In this document: positions 1 to 12,200 of the stretch, in pieces
Layout: every line of letters begins with the position of its first letter
Numbering within the stretch: the stretch's first letter is position 1
Assembly (NCBI GenBank): GCA_963693305.1
Contig: OY855916.1
Location: 8,582,001-8,646,000 of the forward strand
Reading direction: 5' to 3'
DNA length: 64,000 nt
Origin: Meandrina meandrites
Lineage: Eukaryota > Cnidaria > Anthozoa > Scleractinia > Meandrinidae
Position numbers and translations under genes: made by a program
Notes under the pieces: model-generated
What the model was told of the DNA's origin: nothing
The model's database searches: none
What the model saw: the letters and a program-made list of their open reading frames with translations, nothing else

Positions 1-208
1 TTCACCATAATTTATGTCATACAATGACAATTCTAGTTATAATTTATATGGAGGTGGGCATTACCGGTAGTTCAGTATCTGAGCTTTTTGTGTATTCATG
101 AATTAGCAATAACTAGCAAAATAATGATTTGCACTGTATGCAACACTGTCGTGTGGAATGTTTATTTGTATGATATGTCTGAGCTATACAATGATATTTT
201 TTCAACAG

Positions 209-3200
209 TCTTGACTAAGCCAGGTGACAAATTATCTACCATGCTCCAGTTTGATGATGTTAAAGAGATGTGGAAATATTTTACAACCACTGGTCTGCCT
301 GGACAAGGAAAAGCTGGCCCCTCGCCAGTAAGTACATGTAGATTTGCTATACACTGTTAGTATACCGAAGTGTAGAGTATGGATTGGGAGTTGAAAGTGG
401 CATTCTGCTATACTTTCGTCATTCAGCAGCAAATCTAAAATTAAATGGGAAATAGACAAACTTTCATTGTGAGTGGTCAACAGTGCAACACAAAATTTTT
501 GCACCTGGGCTTCCTGTGGTGAAATGTTGTTTTAATTTTTTTGTTGTACTAATGCAGACAGGAAAAACATGGAATGGAGCAGTTTGTTGTGAAAGAGAAG
601 TCCTGCCCAACACCTCACAGGTAAAGTGCCGTAAGATGTTAACTTGTAAACCCTAGCAGCAGCGTTTATTCAGAACTTTTTTGGGAGAAGATGAAGAAAC
701 AAATATTAATATTTTTTTGCATGAAGATTCTGTCAGTAAGACAAAAATTAATGCCTGAAAGTTAATACTGTAAGATCTCTTATGTGACTCTGTTGTTAAA
801 AAAATAAAAGGCAGCCTCATAAAAATAACGGTATACTTCAAATAAATGAAATGATGCACTCCAAATCCCAGCCACTGAAAAAAAAATTCAGTGGCTCAGC
901 TGGGATTTGAACCCACGACCTTCGGGCCACTGCTTTACCATCTGAGCTACAGAGCTATAGTATACTTACGAGTTCCGTTTGCTGTCTACTAACTTTTGCT
1001 TCTCTATGCTCAATTTATTCCTTTTTTTAGACCTTCACATTTTTCTTGGCATGGCATTTTCCACACAGGTATATACTGCACACTGTATATACATATATTT
1101 GATGTCCATCAAGAAAAGTAAAAAAAATAATTATAAACATTTATATGGAATTGCACATGTTGGCCGCTGAATTTAATTATTCATACCCTGTTTAATTCCT
1201 GGCCAAATGACAAGTGATTCCTGTGTCAGTTTAAAGACAACTTGATAACCATGACAATATTTGGGGCGGCACATCGGTCAGAATTAATTTGTTATGATGG
1301 TTTATTTATCTTTATCATCTTCCAGTTGATAGTCGACTTGGTGTTTCATTAGCTGCTGACGCAGCACAACAGTTTCTCTTGAAACTAATAAATTTTTACG
1401 TCCGTTGACGTACATGTGGGTTATTTTATTTCACTCCCAAACTTAGAGTCGCATTTTGTTTCACAGATATGTAAACTGGAGCCAGGCATCCTTTGGCATA
1501 AATGACCCCAACACAAAGTTTTATATTGGAAACCAGTACAGCAAGTTCTGGAAGGACGTTGTGGAGGTGAGAGCTTACTGTAAATGATCTAATAAATGCC
1601 CACTTACAAATAAACGCCTCGTATCTAATAAGTGCCCCCCTTGAGGTACAAAGGTTGTATTAAACGCTTCCCTCTAATAAACGTCCCGTGTCTAATTGTA
1701 AACCACCCCCCCCCCCCCCCCGGCAGCCCCAAGAGTAGCCTCAACCATCGAAGAGGCCAACGATGGCAACATGGTTGCCCCCAATGATGATGAAGACAGC
1801 GATATCAAACCATGAACGACATCTGTGCAGATTGGATACTCCGCGAGGAAACTACGCGTCTTATTTGTTTTGTTGGCATTGTAAGTTATAGTTAAAGGAG
1901 TAATGTCCAGGATTGAACGCAGCAACGAAAATTACAAAATTTCGTATCCTTCGAAAATGACGAAAAATCGCTGTCGCGACGAAAATGACGAAAACTCGCA
2001 AGAGGGTCGAGGAAAATGACGAAATTTATTTGCGAGCTGAAAGGAAGGGGGCAACGAAAACGACGAATTTGACGAAAATGATGAAAAATCGCTGTCGCAA
2101 CGAAAATGACGAAAAATCGCAAGAGGGTCGACGAGAATGACGAAATTTATTCGCGAACTAAAAGGAAGGGGGCAACGAAAACGACGAATTTGACGAAAAT
2201 GACGAAAAATCGCTGTCGCGACGAAAATGACGAAAAATCGCAAGAGGGTCGACGAAAATGACGAAATTTATTCGCGAGCTGAAAGGGGGCAACGAAAATG
2301 ACGAATTGACCAAAATATCGATAGATCTCAAGAGGGTTAATGATCACTACAAAATTTATTCCAGAGCTGCTAGGAAGTTTTCAATGTATAAACATACAAC
2401 TTAAACACGAGCCATAATTTGAAGTTTTACTCCCATTGAGACTTAAATTTTAAGGGAATGACTACAAAATTGTTATGAAATCTATATTTTGCCTAAAAAA
2501 ATGATTACATGATTATTAGCCAACAGGTTTAAGCAAGAGTTGGCATAATAAAAATATAATAATGAAAAGAAAACTTACGTGGCTAATTGGGTTCTTCTGT
2601 TATTTCTGTCATTTTATTTGTAGGTAACATAGTGTCTTGTAACCATATCTTGTATTGTAAATATCCTCATAATTGGAGGAGCAGGACCATTGAAGCCATT
2701 ATTGCAGTCAATCTAGTGACAGATGTCTTTAGTATTTGCCATAGGTTGAGTTGAAGCCAATAAAAGTGAATCCATCATATATAGTTTTTTTACAATCCGG
2801 ACAGTTGTGAACTGTAATTAAAGTGACTCTTCGTGCCTTCTTTCCAGTTTCTTTCTGAAGTTGTTCAAAATATAAAAGTTCAATTCTACATCCTTGTTGC
2901 TACTCCATGGACGAAAAGTCTTGACATGCATATAACAACAAAATTTGGGCATGATTTGACAGCCAAGGTGCACATTTCTTGCTGGAGATACGAGGCTTTA
3001 AAGTCTACGCCGATGTTTTCTTTCGTCCTCTAACCAGCTAAACACCAGCTACCACACGACGATTATGACCAGACGCCAATGCATGGGGTACCTTTTACAT
3101 GTAAAGTTACACGAAATATTTCGTTGCTCCTTGGAATTGAAGACGCTAGGGCATCTAACAGGATGCGGTGGTGCATGATGCGGATCCGATCCATAATTCG

Positions 3201-6200
3201 CATAATTCGCAGATTTCCGTATCTTCAGGGCATTTTCCGCTTAAAACAGAAAAACTTGCTTCATATTAATGATGAAGCAGCTGCTCACCATCCTCACAAA
3301 CAGAAATTTCGAAGAAATTGATTATTTTGAGGCAGTTTTCCCCCTAAAATTATGCCGAAAACAGGCCACTTCGATTGTAAACAATTTTTAACCTCCATGC
3401 GTTCCACGCGTGTTCACATAAGATTTTGTAATGTGAAACGCTGGAAAGTTAATTTTTAAAAACTAAACGTTTCGGCAGTGCTGCCTTCATCAGTAGTAGT
3501 CATCAGTTCCACGCGTGTTGTCGTGATGGGCCTGGGCACCAGTTTTGTTTTAACGCTGATTTCTATTGGACGAAAAGCACTACCATTTCAACGAATGGCA
3601 GTGGTTATAAGAACCTGCATTGAAAACTCCAATCGCTATCACAATGGATGAATTTGTCGTCAAAGATCGTGGGTGGAACCATTGGAATTTCATGATTCAT
3701 GATTCCTGTCTTGTTTTACCCCAATGATTCGTGATTCATTTAAAAATTTCATTCGATATTCATGATTCATTTGTCATTGTTTTCATCCAGTTTTGAAAAT
3801 AACTTCACTGTGTGTAACATTACCTAATCACATAATCACAGTCAAGTTGATAGGTAAGGGGTGAAAATTTGAATCGCGTTTTCAGTGCTTTCCTGTAGGG
3901 GGGTCTGGGGGCATGCTCCCCGAGAAAATTTTGAAAATTAGACGCTCGGAAATGCTATTTTCAGCCATTTCTGACCTTTCTGTGATATAACTGTTAAGAA
4001 ATTTCGTAGTTTGCATTCTATATTCACACGCCTCCAATGTCGATGGAAGCATATTCATTTGATATTCATGATTCTTTTACACATCTCTCGTTATTCATGA
4101 TTCCCAAGTTTTAAACATGAAGATTCCTGATTCCTACCAATTTTACAGCTATGATTCATGATTCATGATTCCCTGATTCCGCTTCCACCCGATCAAAGAG
4201 ACCAAGAAGAAGAAAGATCCCCAAGGCTTGGCTGTACACTTAACAGCAGCCGGCGAGCTTCAGGCCACGAAGCGGCCTAGCAAAGAACGAGGTATATTCA
4301 TTTGTAGCACGCTTGTTTCGGCTCATGAATTAAAGAACGAGGTATATTCATGTGTAGCGTGCTTGTTTTGGCCGATGGTTTAAAGAACGAGGGATATTCA
4401 TTTGTAGCGCTTTTGTTCCTTTAAAGAACGAGGTGTATTCATGTCGAACGAGGTACATTCATGTGTAGCGTGCTTGTTTTGGCCGATGGTTTAAAGAACG
4501 AGGTATATTCATGTGTACCGTGCTTGTTTTGGGCGATGGTTTAAAGAACGAGGGATATTCATTTGTAGCGCGCTTGTTTCGGCTCATGGATTAAAGAACG
4601 AGGTATATTCATGTGCAGTATGTTTGTTTTGGCCGATGGTTTAAAGACTGACGAGGTATATTCATGTGGAGCGCTCTTGTTCCTTTAAAGAACGAGGTAT
4701 ATTCATGTCGAAAGACGCCGGAATTTGCAAGACAATGAACTGTGAAAAATCGTTGACATGACGGAAACCCGTCAAGGTTGCGAAAAATCGCAAATTTTGT
4801 AAATTTTGTCAAATCCGCAGGCAGGCTCAGGTGAAGTGTTCGAATTAGCATTTCAATACACTACAAGACGCGGAAATTTGCAAGACAATAAACTGCGGAA
4901 AATCGTTAACATGACGAAAAACCGTCAAGGTAGCGAAAAATCGTTGCGTTTGCAGAATTTCGTCAAACACTAAATTTTGTAAGTGCGTTCAATACTGGAC
5001 ATAAGTGAGTTAAAGTGAAATTAACGCCTCTCTAATAAACGCCTCATATCTATTTAAGGCCCCTCCTAGGACCCCTAAAATGAAATAGACGCCCCGGGCA
5101 TTTATTAGATCATTTATGGTACCCAATAAACAGTGTAACTGCAACTTCAGTTGTACGTAAACTAGGTGTTGACACAGGGATTTGTTTCAGGGACATGTTG
5201 GAGGGACATCTGACGACAACATGTATAGTAGCAGGGACATGTTACGGTGATACATCCAATTGTGCCATCCCTTTTCGTGTCCGCACCTTTACTCTTACAT
5301 GTAATTAACATCTGTCAAATAGTGCAAGCACCTCCCAAAATGTCGATATTAACTCCTTCAGCTTTGAGTTCCATAACTTTCAGAATTACATGGCTCGTAC
5401 ATGTACATCGGGGTGGCACCTGCCCCCAATAGTTGATGTCTTGAGGGACGCTATCACGGCCGATCACAGAAACTTTTATTTTCTAACTTCCTCAGTTTAT
5501 TGCCAAATGCCACCAAATACACAAATAAATTTGATAAAAAGATCCCACAAAACATAACGGAACAGTTATTTTGAGGAAGAAGTACAGGATTGCAAAGATG
5601 GAAGTGGATTGCGATTGATTTTTGGACAGGATGCATGTCCAGCAAGTGAGAGTGGTCACTGCTTATGGTTAGAAAGTCAGAGTCCAGATTAATTGCTCTG
5701 GCTGGGTCATTGTGAGGTGTTCTTGGACAAGGCACTTGACTTTATCAGTGCCTCACTCCACCCTAGTGTGTAAAATGGTTACTGGTGATTTGTTAGGAAA
5801 CCTGACAAAATTGGTGGGGTGGGGGGGGGGGGGGTGAGTAGAAATACCCCTAGTTGTCTTATTCTAAGGAAACCCAGAAATGCCTCAGCAGTATGAGCAA
5901 GTTGACCCGAGCGTAACTTGATCTTAGCTTGGCATGTTATGGATCACGCTCTCCACTCCCTTGTGTTTCAGGTTCTTAACTACACTGCCACAAACATGAA
6001 TACTCTGACAGTGAAAACCAGGGCTTTCAGAGATGCCATGTTCGATTCAAAATTGCCGTGGCAAATGATCGACAGTGCTGCTGGACGGGTGTCAGTTATA
6101 AGGTTTGTTAATAGTTAAATTACTTGGTAACTAATTTGGCCAATCACAAGTATCGTGTATAACGCAATGAACCAACTTGAAACAAAAACATGCTATAAGT

Positions 6201-9200
6201 GCCCAGCGCAGGAAAAGATGTAACAAGCGCCAAGTGCAAGAAACATTTGACCGAGACTAAACGCAAGAAACCATGTAACTGGTGCCAGACACGGGACAAC
6301 GCGTAACGTGTGCCAAGCACGGGAAAGCCTGTAACCCATGCCAAGCGCAATTGGTGTCTGCCAAAACATGCATAAATTTTGGCCTTGCTCCTGATTGGCT
6401 GAAAAGAACATATTATGTTCTGCAAAACCGACGCCAATACATGGCTGCTTTTCATATTTAATTGACAGCAGCTTTGTAAAATAAAATAGAGCTCAAAGCA
6501 AACCCAGAAGAAACTACCTTCAAGTTTGAGTTACAAAGCATTTGGGTTAATCGGTGTTTTAGTAATGAACATGCAAGATTACATCTAAGGTCTTACTTGG
6601 TGAAATACTGTTTTTAGATCTCCCACATGCATGTGGATGGGTGATGGAAATCTTTACGGGTTTGAAGGTATGACATAGTATCATAATTTGACTCATTTTA
6701 AACAGTCTTGTAAAATTTAATGTATCACAGACCATAAAATTGGTAGGAATTTTTAAACCACTGCATCTTATAGGAAACAAATGACGAATGACAATGAATT
6801 CAGGGTTTGTACAAAGTCTGAAAAGTGGGAAATTATGGTGTTTGACTAGCTTTATCATATTATCCTGGACAAAAAGTATGAAAAATGATCTAACAATGCC
6901 TGTGAAATATGAAGAATTCAAAATTTCAAGTACAATATTATAGCCAGCGTAGCTTGACGTTCCCTGACTGACTAGAACGCCAAGCTACGCTGGCTAACAA
7001 TATTATTGTTTATTGATGTACCACCAAATTCTCTGAACTAACTACTTTAGGAATGTATGGTAAGAAGTAAGGAGAACTGACATGAACCGAATCACAAGCA
7101 TGTTGGTTTTTTTTTTCACTGACAGGTTGTAACAAGGTTGGAGGTGAGTTTATTAATTTGAAAGACAGAGTAGGGTTAAGCCTGCGTCACACCGCGTGGC
7201 TCTGCCTACTGCAAGAGCTTATCCCTGTTTCCATAGCGGCATGCAGCGACTAGGAGTATTTCTACTCCCCTCTGGATGGGATGCTTGTCCATCGCAGGAT
7301 TACTCCAGAGCTTTAAATTAGTCGATACCAGTGTCTTGCCCAAGACCCCTGCCAGAGCTCGAATGTGGACCACTCGATTCTGAATGTGGACCACTCGATT
7401 CATTAGGCCCTGCGCCTCCCATGTGAGATTTATGATCTGTGTCAAGTGATTGCTGCAGACCACTCACTGCAGAATGACCAACTGGCTGTACCATGCATTG
7501 AACCTCAATGAGGTCCAAATAATGGTTTTCCAATGAGGAAAAAACACAGAAGAAGGAATAATTACAAACGATAAACTTGATAAACTTGCGCTGTCCGCGA
7601 CATAGCTCCTTTAAATTATTTTTTATTGTCATTAAACACGATAATTTATGATGTTCATTTCTTGGTTATTAGGTTGTTGCCCTCTTAATTGCACTCATGT
7701 CTTCAACTACGAAATGGCGATCGCAAAGTAAGCATTTTCAGTGTGGCTATTTCTCTTGAGAACAAAGCCTCGCTATGTTGTTTTGTTTTAACTAGCTGTG
7801 TAAAAAACTTTTATAAAAGTTTTCAAGTTCTGTCGTTTGTAACCATCCCAGTCATTCCTAATCTTAACAATCCTTGTTCTTTGTGGTTTATCAATACGAC
7901 TTTATCGTTTTCCTATCTTTATAAACTATTTTTGGAGGTCTCCTACCACTTGAATGATTGTGATTCTGTTCATGTACAGTGTACAGCACAAAAACTGACT
8001 TAATAACATTATTTGTTTTGTGGCTCGGCAATTATGTTTCTACATGTGTATTTACTTCCACTTTGGTGTAAAAGGAAAAGCTAGGGGATTTATGATCTGT
8101 TGTTGTATTTGGAATATTTCATTTATTACTATATTTAAGGATTTTATTTTGTTTTTATCAACAGATGTTTCCCAGATTTGGAAAGAACTATGAGAGTGGT
8201 TGACATGAAGCAGCAGATATCTCCAAATGGAATCATACCAAGGTATTGTTAGGCTTTAGCTATTAACTGAACGTTTGCACAGTCTGGCCAATCGGAACAA
8301 ACGGAATAAACTAATGAGCCAATCAGAACTCGAAGAGAAAGCATGCAACTGGAGGCAAGCGCGGGAAAGCATGTAACCAGTGCCAAGCGCAGGAATACTT
8401 TTAATCAGCGCCAACCGCGGGAAAACATGTAACCAGTGTCAAGCGCGGGAATACTTGTAACCTGTGCGAAGTGAGGGAAAGCATGTGACCGGTGCAAAGC
8501 GCGGGAAAACAAGTTATCAGTGCCAAGCGCGGGAAAACGCAGTTTTCACTGGCTGCTAGTGCCTGTAGCTTTGTGGTGCTGGGTATGACTTTTCATTCAC
8601 GCTTTGATGGTATATACCAAAACGTTTCGTTTTTCGTTTTCAGTCGTACAACTGTGCCTCTTGAACTGCGACGCGGGTGGACCTTTTGGCCAAATTACAC
8701 CGATGTTAACCCAGCCTCTACTACTATATGTGTGGATGGCGAGATAGGAACTGTGTTAAAGACCTACAGGGAGGTAAATACGTACACCTTGAGGTGTCCT
8801 ACAATATATTTACTCTATAACAATACAAAGCAATACAATAGCGCTCATTTTGTTTCTGTCATCTCAGATCCTTCACGGTGCTTCACAAGAGTGGTTCGAC
8901 GGCGTGTGGCCAGCCGTGAAGAAAATCATGGCTCGATGGATGACAGAATTGGACAAAGGAGATGGTAAAACATTGTTTAAAACGTCGTAGTAAAAGCGTA
9001 TTAAATCACTACCCCTCTCTTTCATTTAAAGCCCCCTTTCTGATCAGCCCACCCCCAGAACTTCATATTTTGACAATATATCTTTTTTTTTCAGGTTTGA
9101 TTCATGGTCCACAGCCCAACACGTATGACACTACCTTCTATGGCGTGACTACTTTCACGTGCACTCTTTACCACTGTGCTCTCAGGTAAGTGGACTCCTC

Positions 9201-12200
9201 TGTTAAACTCTGCCCAAACAAGAACTACACTTGGCAAAAGTTAAACTGCCCCTCTTGTTTGGACTAACTCAGAGCGCTCCCGGAAACTCTCGCCGACTGT
9301 CGTGTGTTCACATTGAATTTGAACCTGCTCTGACAAATTTTTCTTGAGAGTCGCGGAGATTTTATAAGATTTTTTTTTTTTCGTATAAATTTGGTCGAAA
9401 CTTTCGTGCGCTCTCGGCAACTCTCGGCGATTCTCGTGCGCTCTCGGCATCTTTCTGCGACTCTCGTGCGCTGCCATCGAACTTTCTTTAACCTACTGAA
9501 ATTTTTCTTGAGAGTCTTTGAGAAGTCGTTTGTATCAGTTTGGCGTAGGGTAAGCTTCACGTGGGTAAAAGTTGAAGAGAACGTTTGTGCGATTCAACTT
9601 TCGGTGATAAACGTCGGTGTACCAGATATGTCCAGGATTGAACGCTAATGAGATGCACGCTCTTTATAATAGCATCACAAAGTGTCTTCACTGATAAAAG
9701 TTCATCTAAACACACATAATTCTGTCATATATGAAGTACTTGCTGAACAATACCTGCGTTCAATCCTGGACATAAGTGCGGTGTACTAAAGGGTCACTAA
9801 GCTTCCAGGAGTAATTGTGCCAAAACGTATTCCCTTTTCTTTGCATTTTAGAGCTGCAGAAGAGATGGCGAAGCTCCAGGACGAAAAGGTATTACAGCAG
9901 TTTTATTGTCAGTGTTAAACTTTAAATTTACCAGGTTTTGACATCGGGCGTAATGAGGAAACCACATAACATGCCTAATTGTGAAATCTAAGTACTTGCT
10001 TATTTGTTATACTATTCTCTATCTCTCTCTCTCTTTTTTTTCAAATCTTCACTTTGCAATTTTATGTTACACTAAAGAGCACTTTTCCAATAACAATGGC
10101 AATATTAAACTAGCTGAAACCACGCGACTGAATTCACGCGGTTGTAGTGAACCAAACAGTTTCCAAAGAAAAGTTTGAAACCGAAAACGAGCGCGCGCGG
10201 AAAAAAACATGTAGGCGGTTAAAATCAATGAAACTCCTATGGTTTTTTTTAAATATTATAGAGTTTAGCTATTCATACAAGTGAAACCAAAACCAATGCT
10301 TTAAGCTTGGTGAGGTTCTAGATCTGTCTGTGGTCGCTGTATTTTTTTAGTAACTAGCAAACAAGGCTTTGTATGATCTTCAATTTGACTCGTTTACTAG
10401 GACCTTGCTACTGAGTACGCCAGTCGATTTACTCTGGGAAGTGCCAACCTCGACAAGGCCTGTTTCACGAACGGAAAGTGGTACACACAGGTAAGCTCCC
10501 ATTTCAAAAGGGACCTTGTGGTGTAAGATAGGGCCTTTGCGAGGATTGTTAAACTTACATTTGGCGTAAGCTTTCAACCTCGTTTTTATGACGAGGTTTC
10601 TTGTCTTGCAGCTAAATGCAAGGCCGATGACATGCTCTTTGTACAATGGCGGACATAATTACTTTTCTTGGTTTTGACTGTTTTGTAAATTTTCTCAGTT
10701 TTCGTTTGTTTCTCGTTTCTATACGGTATGAACAGCTCATGATGCGACTGGTAAATCCATGACTCTCCGAGCACAGCTGTTAACCTATAATCCTGAATGA
10801 AATTGTTTAATGCGCCTCGGCTCAATAATGTTAACATCCCCTCTTGCATTTGGGTTTTGTCTTGTTGTGTAGGTAGTTGATCCAGACAACCCAAAAGCTG
10901 AACTAGCCGATGGTAAGACAAGTGTAATCTTTGCGTATTTTAGATTTTTTTTACAAATTAATTTCTTTGAAAAAAGTCTTGTTTTTGAATAACAACACCA
11001 AGCTTCAACTTTCTTATATTTAATTTTGTTTGTAAAGTACTTAACGATAAAGCATCTTATTTGGGGATGAATAAGTGATGGAATCATTGTCTTTTACTGA
11101 GCAGCAATACAAAAGACTTTTATTAACGACTGTTAAGATTTGTGTGCACCACTTTGCTGTCAGTCAAGAGATTTTTCTGCCAGTAATCTGAAAACAATTT
11201 GAACTTTTTCTTAGGATCGATTGAGAGAGATTGTCTTGATTGCAACTAAACTCTCACAACCAACCGTAAAGGAAATGTATCACAATTTGTTAGGAGAATT
11301 GATATACAATCTATTTTTAACAGCAACATTCGTGGATTGTTTGCTTGGCCAATGGTGGGCAAGTAATCTGCAGCTCGATTATGTTCTACCCAAGGAACAC
11401 GTCGCGTCTACTTTGCGAAACATTTTCTCACGAAACCACGTGGATTCCTTCGATCCAGGTATGCAGCTGTTACAGAAGACCTTCCCTATTGCATCGGCAA
11501 CTTACAGCCAGAGGGTTGGGTTGGGGTGGGGAGGGGCAGGCGCCGGCGCCACTTTACAAATCTGCAGTGCGTTGAAGCACCCGATGACTTTCTTGATCGA
11601 ACGGGGACTGGTTACGTCAGCAAAACGTCCTGTATACCCATAAGAAGTCATGTTTCTTGGCAACGATGTTGGCGACCACCCTGTCGCATTCAATACTTCG
11701 AGATGATTAGCTTAGGCATGTAACGCAATTCTAGCCAGGTTTTGTCACGCGTTTTAGCCAGGCTATGTCACACAGTTTTAGCTGTTTGATCTTGAGTTTA
11801 CTAAAGATAGTGATCTGCTAATTTCATCTTGCGGTTTTGAAATGTTGTCTCGCAGAGAGGTGACGAAGAATAAAAAAAAGTCTCGCTAACTTCTTCAATA
11901 TCAAGGCACATTGTCGTAATATTAATGTTACTACTGTTAATATTTTATCAATTAGCTGACCAGTTTCCTCGAAAGTTCTTTGATCAGCGTGACGCTGGAA
12001 TGTACATCGGCCGATGGCCAGGGTCGCCTCCAAAAAATCCATTCCGATACAGCAGCGAGGTTTGTGGCGTATTCTTACCAAATATAGTTTTTTTTTTTAA
12101 ATTTACCCCTTTCCAGTTGGACGTAATGTTAAGATTATTCTCTTTTCAGGATGTTGCAATGTGTTTATAGTGATTGAACAGTAATTCAATGCTCTTGTAC

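Larger units (their letters stand above)
1900..5004. mobile_element. Inner element with TGTCCAGGATTGAACGC terminal repeats, 3.1 kb
   Basis: The left end reads TAATGTCCAGGATTGAACGC. The right end, reverse complemented, reads TATGTCCAGTATTGAACGC, one difference inside the TIR. The same termini bound a 148-bp element at 9629-9776. Arrays of GACGAAAAT-type repeats sit just inside the left end (1924-2345) and related sequence inside the right end (4720-4980). No transposase was recognised. Confidence 0.55.
1581..5116. mobile_element. Outer inverted-repeat element filling the 4.4 kb GH116 intron
   Basis: A 21-bp perfect inverted repeat (TAAATGATCTAATAAATGCC plus C) occurs at 1581-1601 and 5096-5116. 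Further related blocks just inside (ataaacgcctc...) extend the similarity. It holds a second inverted-repeat pair at about 1900-5004 and a third element at 3667-4192. No transposase reading frame is visible, so it would be non-autonomous. It accounts for about 80 percent of the intron 1567-5971. Confidence 0.6.

Noticed and set aside
886..956. Functional tRNA gene
   Set aside because: A-box and B-box are present but the anticodon stem does not pair; the same holds for the tRNA-like sequences at 52190-52255 and 58010-58080.
1892..2347. Overlapping minus-strand frames of Arg/Phe/Ser-rich peptides
   Set aside because: They arise from the 121-bp tandem repeat, which lacks stops in several frames; no family motif.
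4282..4715. Regularly spaced repeats resembling a CRISPR array
   Set aside because: The 50-bp units are tandem with no unique spacers, and the surrounding sequence is a eukaryotic intron.
11217..11256. Alternative GH116 exon starting at the AG before GATCGATTGAGAG
   Set aside because: Joined in phase it reads [11 protein letters not shown] and then a stop. The acceptor at 11323 continues the family sequence ([11 protein letters not shown]) in frame, so it is preferred; a poison exon remains possible.
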